Source: an uncultured Parabacteroides sp.
GTDB taxonomy: Bacteria > Bacteroidota > Bacteroidia > Bacteroidales > Tannerellaceae
Reading direction: 5' to 3'
DNA length: 64,000 bases
Assembly: GCA_900552465.1 (NCBI GenBank)
Contig: URZO01000004.1
Coordinates: 50,691 to 114,690 of the forward strand
Translations under genes and position numbers: made by a program
Shown: positions 59,461 through 64,000 of the stretch, piece by piece
Numbering within the stretch: the stretch's first letter is position 1
How the letters are laid out: each line of letters starts with the position of its first letter
Notes under the pieces: model-generated
What the model saw: only the letters and a program-made list of their open reading frames with translations
The model's database searches: none
Told to the model about the DNA's origin: nothing

Positions 59461-59532
59461 ATTGCCTTAAGGACGGTCGTCATACTCAGTGAGGACGGTC
59501 TTCACGAGTATGATGACCGTCCTCATGGCAAT
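59461..59532. repeat. nested inverted repeat (GGACGGTC family)
   Basis: Arms 59461-59487 and 59506-59532 pair over 27 nt with three mismatches. The 18-nt loop contains GTGAGGACGGTCTTCAC, itself palindromic. A partial unit (GAAGACGGTC) lies at 59428-59437. Looks like a dispersed palindromic repeat. Confidence 0.7.
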
Positions 59533-59868
59533 AAGCTGCGCACTTCACTGCGGAAAGGCCTGTAAAAAACTTTTAAATAATTGAGACATCACCCAACTTT
59601 GCCCTCAAATATGCGATTCTCCGGGAGTTAAGGTTTGTCACAATGTCAGTGTATTCATCTACCGGCAATCAAATTGCAGCCTTCCGGAGGACCTTCCGGC
59701 AACTCATTTCACCTCTTGTCAGCCGGGAAGGTAGAAAAGCTTGAAAAGAGTCAATCCTAAACCGACTGTAATTTCAGCTGAAATAGAGAAATGACTGAAA
59801 AGAGGGTTATTGTCTGATTTTTTTTCGGTTTTGGAGATAAATAGTTTAGACTGTTGGATAAATAGCGT

Positions 59869-59876
59869 ATTTTTGT
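59869..59876 (+). promoter_or_regulatory. -7 box for the second GH20 gene
   Basis: TATTTTTG matches TAnnTTTG, 52 bp before ATG 59929; the -33 element is weak. Confidence 0.45.
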
Positions 59877-59928
59877 CCTTCATTGTGATGCTGTTGTTGC
59901 AGTGAGCTAACTTTAAATTCAGATATTT

Positions 59929-61527
59929 ATGAAATCAAGTTTTCTTATCTCCCTTTGTCTGGCACTTCTTTGTTCTTGCCAGGAACCTCCTGTGGAAGAG
60001 TATGCTGTGATTCCCCAACCTGCGGATATTGTCTATACTCCGGGGCTTGTGAAATTGAAAAGCCGGCCGGTTGTCGTTTATCCCGCGGAGCTGGCGAATG
60101 AAGCACAGTTCCTTCAATCATACTTGCTTTCTGATTTTTCTGCCGAAGCCATATTGAAAGAAGGTAGTGGAAGTGCGGATATAACTTTGCAACTGGACCC
60201 GACGGTTTTACCGGATAAAAAAGAGGGCTATATCCTGGATGCAACATCCGGAAAGATTGTGATAAAAGCAAATTCGCCGTCCGGCATCCTGAACGGTATT
60301 CGGACTTTGCAGCAGGTAATTAAAGAAAAAGACGGTAAGTTGGTGATACAGAAAGGGACTGTTACAGATTATCCGGCTTTTTCATGGCGCGCTTTTATGT
60401 TGGACGAAGGACGCTATTTCAAAGGCAAGGAAGTGGTGAAGCACCTGCTGGATGAGATGTCAGCTCTGAAAATGAATGTCTTCCATTGGCATCTGACTAA
60501 CGATCAGGGATGGAGAATCGAAATAAAGAAATATCCGAAACTGACGGAAATAGGAGCTTTCAGAGACTCTTCCGAAATTAATCATTTTGGAAGTGACGTG
60601 TACGACGGAAAACGTCATGGCGGTTTTTATACGCAGGACGATTTGAAAGAAATTGTCGATTATGCGGCTAAACGGCATATAACGATTGTTCCCGAAGTGA
60701 GTATGCCGGGACATGCCAGTGCCGCAATCGCTTCCTATCCCTGGCTGGGTACAAGTGGGAAGCAGATCCGGGTGCCTGGTAAATTCGGGGTGCATTATGA
60801 GGTCCTTAATGTGGCCGATCCGAAAGTCATGGAGTTTCTGGACGATGTGACGGATGAGGTGATTGCGATATTCCCTGGTGCCGTATTTCATATCGGTGGT
60901 GATGAGGTGAAGTATGACCAATGGAAAAACTCCCCGGTAATCCGTGCTTACATGGCAAAGCATAACTTGAAGACTCCGGCTGAACTTCAGGTCTATTTTA
61001 CAAATGAAATATCCAATATGCTGGCTGCCAAAGGCAAGCGAATGATGGGATGGAACGAAATTACCGGAGCTCGGTTGCATGAATATCAATCGGATGCCGA
61101 TACGGAAAGGGGCAAACAAGAGTTGGCTTCCGGCACGATCGTTCATTTCTGGAAAGGAGATACGGCTCTTATCAGGGAAACGATTGAGAAAGGCTATGAT
61201 GTGGTTAATTCTTACCATGAATATACCTATCTGGATTATTCATACGAATCGATTCCTATGGAGAAAGCATACTCTTTCAATCCTGTACCTGAAGGTTTGA
61301 CGGAAGATCAGAAGAGTAAAGTGCTGGGATTGGGATGCCAGATGTGGGGAGAGTTTATTCCGACGGTCGAGAGCATGAATCTGAAAGTATATCCACGCCT
61401 GGCTGCTTATGCGGAAACAGGATGGACGGACGCCTCCAACAAGGACTACCAACGTTTTCTGACCAAATTGGATTTCTTCCTTCGGAAGTGGAATGCCGAA
61501 GGAATCGGCTGTGGCCCGGTTAAATAG
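59929..61527 (+). CDS. GH20 beta-N-acetylhexosaminidase lipoprotein
   Basis: A 532-residue exo-hexosaminidase. Lipobox LLCSC (C17), GH20b domain about 25-145, catalytic barrel from about 150 with D325-E326 in HIGGDEVKYD and HWHLTNDQGWRIE. It is shorter than the GH20 at 9553 because it lacks the C-terminal chitobiase-like and discoidin domains. It has its own -7 box, so it is probably a single gene rather than part of locus 2. Likely role: release of terminal HexNAc from host or dietary glycans. Confidence 0.92.
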   Translation: MKSSFLISLCLALLCSCQEPPVEEYAVIPQPADIVYTPGLVKLKSRPVVVYPAELANEAQFLQSYLLSDFSAEAILKEGSGSADITLQLDPTVLPDKKEGYILDATSGKIVIKANSPSGILNGIRTLQQVIKEKDGKLVIQKGTVTDYPAFSWRAFMLDEGRYFKGKEVVKHLLDEMSALKMNVFHWHLTNDQGWRIEIKKYPKLTEIGAFRDSSEINHFGSDVYDGKRHGGFYTQDDLKEIVDYAAKRHITIVPEVSMPGHASAAIASYPWLGTSGKQIRVPGKFGVHYEVLNVADPKVMEFLDDVTDEVIAIFPGAVFHIGGDEVKYDQWKNSPVIRAYMAKHNLKTPAELQVYFTNEISNMLAAKGKRMMGWNEITGARLHEYQSDADTERGKQELASGTIVHFWKGDTALIRETIEKGYDVVNSYHEYTYLDYSYESIPMEKAYSFNPVPEGLTEDQKSKVLGLGCQMWGEFIPTVESMNLKVYPRLAAYAETGWTDASNKDYQRFLTKLDFFLRKWNAEGIGCGPVK

Positions 61528-61651
61528 CAAATCTGTGTTAAATAATAAAATAACTCCGGATTAGCTTAAACCTTTCGTCTGTCTTCAAGTCTATTATCCA
61601 GAAGCGCTTCTAAAACAAACAAGTTTAATATTAATAACAGGTAATTAGTTT

Positions 61652-62023
61652 ATGAAGAAGGTAATAGGATTGTGTTTGGTTCTCTTGATCAGTTCGGTTT
61701 CTGTTTTTGCCCAGGGAGGCAAACGGGGTGCAAAAAAAGGAGGTGATCCGGCACAGCGTTGTGAAAAGATGATTGCTGATCTGAAATTGGATGAGAAACA
61801 AGCAGCAGATTTCCGCAAAGTGGAAGCTGAGTTTAGAGACAAGATGAAAGCGGAAAGGAAACAGGCCGATTCGGATCGCCAAAAGATGCGCGAGAAGATG
61901 ATAACCATGCGGAATGACCGGGATGCTGAAATGAAGAAGATACTGACTGAAGATCAGTATAAACAATATCTTGAGAAGCAACGCTCCCAGTCTCCTCGTA
62001 AAGGACATGGTCGTAGAGGATGA
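61652..62023 (+). CDS. DUF4890-type periplasmic protein (Spy/CpxP-like composition)
   Basis: A 123-residue protein with a signal peptide (ending SVFAQ). The mature part is almost entirely helical, rich in Lys, Arg, Glu and Asp (DLKLDEKQAADFRKVEAEF, ILTEDQYKQYLEKQ), with a basic Arg/Gly/Lys tail. This fits DUF4890, small Bacteroidales periplasmic proteins that resemble Spy/CpxP chaperones ('LTEDQYKQYLE' is a typical segment). Function unproven. It lies 124 bp after the GH20 gene and before a bidirectional terminator. Confidence 0.82.
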   Translation: MKKVIGLCLVLLISSVSVFAQGGKRGAKKGGDPAQRCEKMIADLKLDEKQAADFRKVEAEFRDKMKAERKQADSDRQKMREKMITMRNDRDAEMKKILTEDQYKQYLEKQRSQSPRKGHGRRG

Positions 62024-62030
62024 AAAAATA

Positions 62031-62070
62031 ACTCCCGTCTCATATTATTGGGGACGGGAGTCGTTTTTTT
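62031..62070. terminator. bidirectional intrinsic terminator
   Basis: Perfect 9-bp stem ACTCCCGTC (62031-62039) with GACGGGAGT (62053-62061), followed by T7 (62064-62070) and preceded by an A-run. It can stop both the rightward DUF4890 transcript and the leftward DUF1080 gene. Confidence 0.85.
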
Positions 62071-62082
62071 ATGGGTCAGGGA

Positions 62083-63360
62083 CTATAATGTTTTAACTTT
62101 CAGATTTCTCCATAGAACCTTGATACCGCCGCCATCGTGGATCTGCAAGGCGATGCGTCCTTGCCCGGCTCCGATTTTTTCGTCGTTGATGTTAACCATC
62201 TCCTGTCCGTTCAACCAGGTTTGCACGTTATCTCCCTGTACTTTGATACGCATGGTATTCCAATCGCCTTCTTTCAGGATATTTTCTTTTTCGTCCGGAA
62301 TCTGAACCAGCCAGCCGCGTCCGTATGATTCGTAGATGCCGCCCGTGTCGTATCCTTTAGGAGCCACTTCTACCTGCCAGCCGTTTACTTTCACATCTTC
62401 TTCTATAAAGGAACGGATGAATACGCCGGAGTTTCCGTCTGCTTCCTGCTTGAATTCTACTGTCAGGTCGAAATCATCGTAATAATCGCGTGTTGCCAGA
62501 TAGCCGTATTTCTTATCCGGACCGCTCTCACAGATCAGCAGGCCGTCTTTTACATACCATTTTTCCGTTCCGTAGGCTTCCCATCCTTTCAGGTCTACTC
62601 CGTTGAAGAGTTCGACTTCTTTTGTTTTCCGGGGAAGTTCCTTGATTTTGATGTTGCGGAAAGATGCGGGGTAGCCATGGTCTTGCAGGCATAGTACACC
62701 TTTCTTTGCTAAACCGTATTCCGGAGCATTCGCCCATTTGCCGCTATTCTTTTTGGCATGCCAGTCATCAGTCCAGGCCTCGAACTCCAGGATTTTAGCA
62801 CCGTTCAACCAGTGTTCGACATGTCCGTTGTCAAAGACGATCTTTGAATTATTCCATTCTCCCTGCGGGTTCACTTTCATTTTTGATTTATCAGGGAGAT
62901 GCATGGCGTAGTCTACACCCAATTTTTGCCATTCTTCCAGCGGTTCCGGGAAGTTCGGCTCGTCTATCAACTGGTATTCGGGACCTGTTACATAAGGAAC
63001 CGCGAACTGCGGGCGTTCTACTACGTGATATAGCATGCCGCTGTTACCGCCTTTTGAAAGTTTCCAGTCCCAGGAGAGCTCAAAGTTTTCGTATTGTTTG
63101 TCAGTTACAATATAACCGCTGGCATCGCTTCCGTCACCTTTGGCCTGGATGCATCCGTCGACTACATGCCAGGGTTGCGTCAGGGTGGTCCCGTTGTAAT
63201 CTTTCCAGCCATTCAGTGTTTTTCCGTCAAAGAGCAGTTGCCAGCCGTCGGCTACTTCTTCCTGCGTCAGTGTGTTCGGTTCGGCACTGGCGCACGATGA
63301 AAACATGGCTAATGATACGGCGCAAGTTGCCAATAAGCCGGTGGCTGTTGTTTTTCTCAT
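62083..63360 (-). CDS. two-domain DUF1080 (3-keto-disaccharide hydrolase-type) lipoprotein
   Basis: A 425-residue lipoprotein (lipobox MFSSC, C23). Two tandem DUF1080 (PF06439) domains, about 38-228 and 232-425, each opening with a LFDGKTLNGW- or LFNGVDLKGW-type motif and containing the GNSG loop (KGGNSGMLYHV; ADGNSGVFIRS). The fold is a concanavalin-like jelly roll, and members cleave 3-keto-glycosides. That would fit an oxidoreductase that makes 3-keto sugars, but none is adjacent. ATG 63360 (MRKTTATG) was chosen over one four codons upstream for the signal peptide. Its -7 box is at 63412. Confidence 0.9.
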   Translation of the reverse strand: MRKTTATGLLATCAVSLAMFSSCASAEPNTLTQEEVADGWQLLFDGKTLNGWKDYNGTTLTQPWHVVDGCIQAKGDGSDASGYIVTDKQYENFELSWDWKLSKGGNSGMLYHVVERPQFAVPYVTGPEYQLIDEPNFPEPLEEWQKLGVDYAMHLPDKSKMKVNPQGEWNNSKIVFDNGHVEHWLNGAKILEFEAWTDDWHAKKNSGKWANAPEYGLAKKGVLCLQDHGYPASFRNIKIKELPRKTKEVELFNGVDLKGWEAYGTEKWYVKDGLLICESGPDKKYGYLATRDYYDDFDLTVEFKQEADGNSGVFIRSFIEEDVKVNGWQVEVAPKGYDTGGIYESYGRGWLVQIPDEKENILKEGDWNTMRIKVQGDNVQTWLNGQEMVNINDEKIGAGQGRIALQIHDGGGIKVLWRNLKVKTL

Positions 63361-63411
63361 TACTGATTCCATTTAGAATTAAGTTTTTTAGATGAATAAT
63401 TAATATAGAGG

Positions 63412-63419
63412 CAAAGATA
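63412..63419 (-). promoter_or_regulatory. -7 box for the DUF1080 lipoprotein
   Basis: CAAAGATA on the plus strand is TATCTTTG on the minus strand (TAnnTTTG), 52 bp before the ATG. Confidence 0.5.
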
Positions 63420-63422
63420 CAT

Positions 63423-63477
63423 CATAGTTATGAATTGGTAAACTCATAACTATGACCCGTTGAACTCAAAGTTATAG
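63423..63477. repeat. alternating CATAACTATG repeats (second copy)
   Basis: CATAGTTATG (63423-63432), CATAACTATG (63445-63454) and GTTATAG (63471-63477): the same motif set as at 22558-22611, forming a possible hairpin between the two promoter regions. Confidence 0.65.
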
Positions 63478-63652
63478 TCGTTCTGCAATCCTTCGCCTTT
63501 CCATGTACATTATTATATGCATATAAAAGTCTGTACAAGCACTGAAAATAAGGATTTCTGCGGATGAGAAAAAAGTTTTGTGTGTAACAGGCAGTATTTC
63601 AGCCTTTAGCGTAAAAACGTTGCGAGGGCATGAAAAAATAGTTTTGAAAAGA

Positions 63653-63684
63653 TTTGGAAGTTATGTTCTACAGCAGTACTTTTG
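63653..63684 (+). promoter_or_regulatory. rRNA operon promoter P1
   Basis: TTTG (63653-63656) and TACTTTTG (63677-63684) with 20-bp spacing. The block GAAAAGATTTGGAAGTTA around its -33 is repeated exactly at P2. Confidence 0.65.
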
Positions 63685-63757
63685 CATCCGCATTCGAGAG
63701 AGAACGCAGGGTTATAAATGATGAAACAAAAAACTTTTGAAAAAAGTTCCGAAAAGA

Positions 63758-63790
63758 TTTGGAAGTTAAAATAGAAAGTTGTTATCTTTG
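63758..63790 (+). promoter_or_regulatory. rRNA operon promoter P2
   Basis: TTTG (63758-63761) and TATCTTTG (63783-63790) with 21-bp spacing, about 150 bp before the 16S start. Its -33 region repeats the P1 block (63751-63768). Confidence 0.7.
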
Positions 63791-63940
63791 CAGCCACGTT
63801 CGCTAAACGAAGCGCGACAAGTTCTTTGAAAGATTTACATATCAACAAGTAGTACAAGAGACGTAGTAGAAATACTAAACATACCGTCAATAACTACAAT
63901 AAATAACGAGATTCTGAGCAAAGGTATAAAAAACAATTTA

Positions 63941-64000
63941 ACAACGAAGAGTTTGATCCTGGCTCAGGATGAACGCTAGCGACAGGCTTAACACATGCAA
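63941..64000 (+). rRNA. rrs: 16S ribosomal RNA, 5' end (runs off the window)
   Basis: The universal AGAGTTTGATCCTGGCTCAG lies at 63948-63967, followed by GATGAACGCTAGCGACAGGC and TTAACACATGCAA. The 5' end is placed by alignment to E. coli position 1. Only the first 60 nt are in the window. AGCGACAGGC rather than AGCTACAGGC favours Parabacteroides over Bacteroides. Confidence 0.98.

Larger units (their letters stand above)
59275..59928. other. 654-bp non-coding gap after locus 2
   Basis: No convincing coding region; a 67-codon frame near 59362 lacks any support. It contains a long hairpin (59461-59532), a GGGTTATTGTCTGA motif (59803-59816) also found at 22176 and 22351, and a -7 box at 59869. 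No clear intrinsic terminator for locus 2 was seen. Confidence 0.6.
63361..63940. other. 580-bp rRNA operon upstream region
   Basis: No gene. It contains the DUF1080 promoter, CATAACTATG repeats, two tandem rRNA promoters (63653-63684 and 63758-63790) and a leader with a boxA-like GTTCTTTGAAA at 63821-63831 before the 16S start. Confidence 0.75.

Noticed and set aside
59362..59565. A 67-codon frame after locus 2
   Set aside because: It runs through the nested hairpin and has no ribosome-binding site, promoter or familiar sequence; it is better explained by the repeat.
63821..63940. tRNA gene in the rRNA leader
   Set aside because: No cloverleaf or T-loop sequence is present before the 16S start; tRNAs of such operons would lie in the 16S-23S spacer outside the window.

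Overview
The window reads as a chromosomal segment of a Bacteroidales gut bacterium, most likely Parabacteroides. The grounds are: recurrent TAnnTTTG (-7) promoter boxes typical of Bacteroidota; two SusC/SusD loci with ECF sigma and FecR anti-sigma genes; families largely confined to this order (DUF3822, DUF4924, DUF4890, DUF4884, DUF6383); and a 16S rRNA start at the right edge carrying AGCGACAGGC, which I recall as the Parabacteroides rather than Bacteroides form. The genus call is an inference.

Left third (1-21,940), mostly housekeeping: pyruvate formate-lyase and its activase (pflB-pflA); a small DUF4884 lipoprotein; a CDF metal exporter; the peroxide-defence pair ahpC-ahpF; a leftward operon of a Dabb lipoprotein, a GH20 hexosaminidase and an S9 peptidase; an MBL-fold hydrolase; a rightward run of a shortened Mur-ligase-like protein, DUF4924, rfbD and prfC; a leftward operon (proline-rich protein, rsmI, coiled-coil lipoprotein, YjjG-type phosphatase) whose last two genes overlap by ATGA; and an AAA/DUF4143 ATPase pseudogene that has lost Walker A to Walker B.

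Middle (21,940-36,410): a 1.2 kb non-coding stretch rich in palindromes ends in a promoter plus structured leader with an apparent intrinsic terminator. It sits before a large DUF6383 surface-protein gene interrupted by an in-frame amber codon just after its signal peptide. Then follow a RecD-like helicase, a small membrane-anchored protein, DUF3822-rsmD, cardiolipin synthase, a two-gene cassette (51-aa ORF plus DUF6169-like protein), a rhomboid protease, an outer-membrane beta-barrel protein and an ECF sigma factor.

Right third (36,410-61,530): two SusC/SusD loci. Locus 1 is AT-rich: FecR, SusC, SusD, a Tat-exported FAD oxidoreductase, then a strong terminator; it holds no recognisable glycosidase. 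Locus 2 is larger: ECF sigma, FecR, SusC, SusD, a C26-M19 peptidase fusion, DUF5107-TPR, a GH39-like hydrolase, an L-rhamnose mutarotase and a pectate-lyase-fold lipoprotein. It is probably a system for a rhamnose-containing glycan or glycoconjugate. Both loci share one architecture in the FecR-susC gap: a leftward -7 box touching the susC start codon and, about 60-70 bp further left, a terminator-like hairpin. This predicts a cis-antisense small RNA of about 90 nt at each locus.

Right end (59,275-64,000): a hairpin-containing gap, a second GH20 lipoprotein, a DUF4890 periplasmic protein, a two-domain DUF1080 lipoprotein, and an rRNA operon leader with tandem promoters running into the first 60 nt of 16S rRNA.
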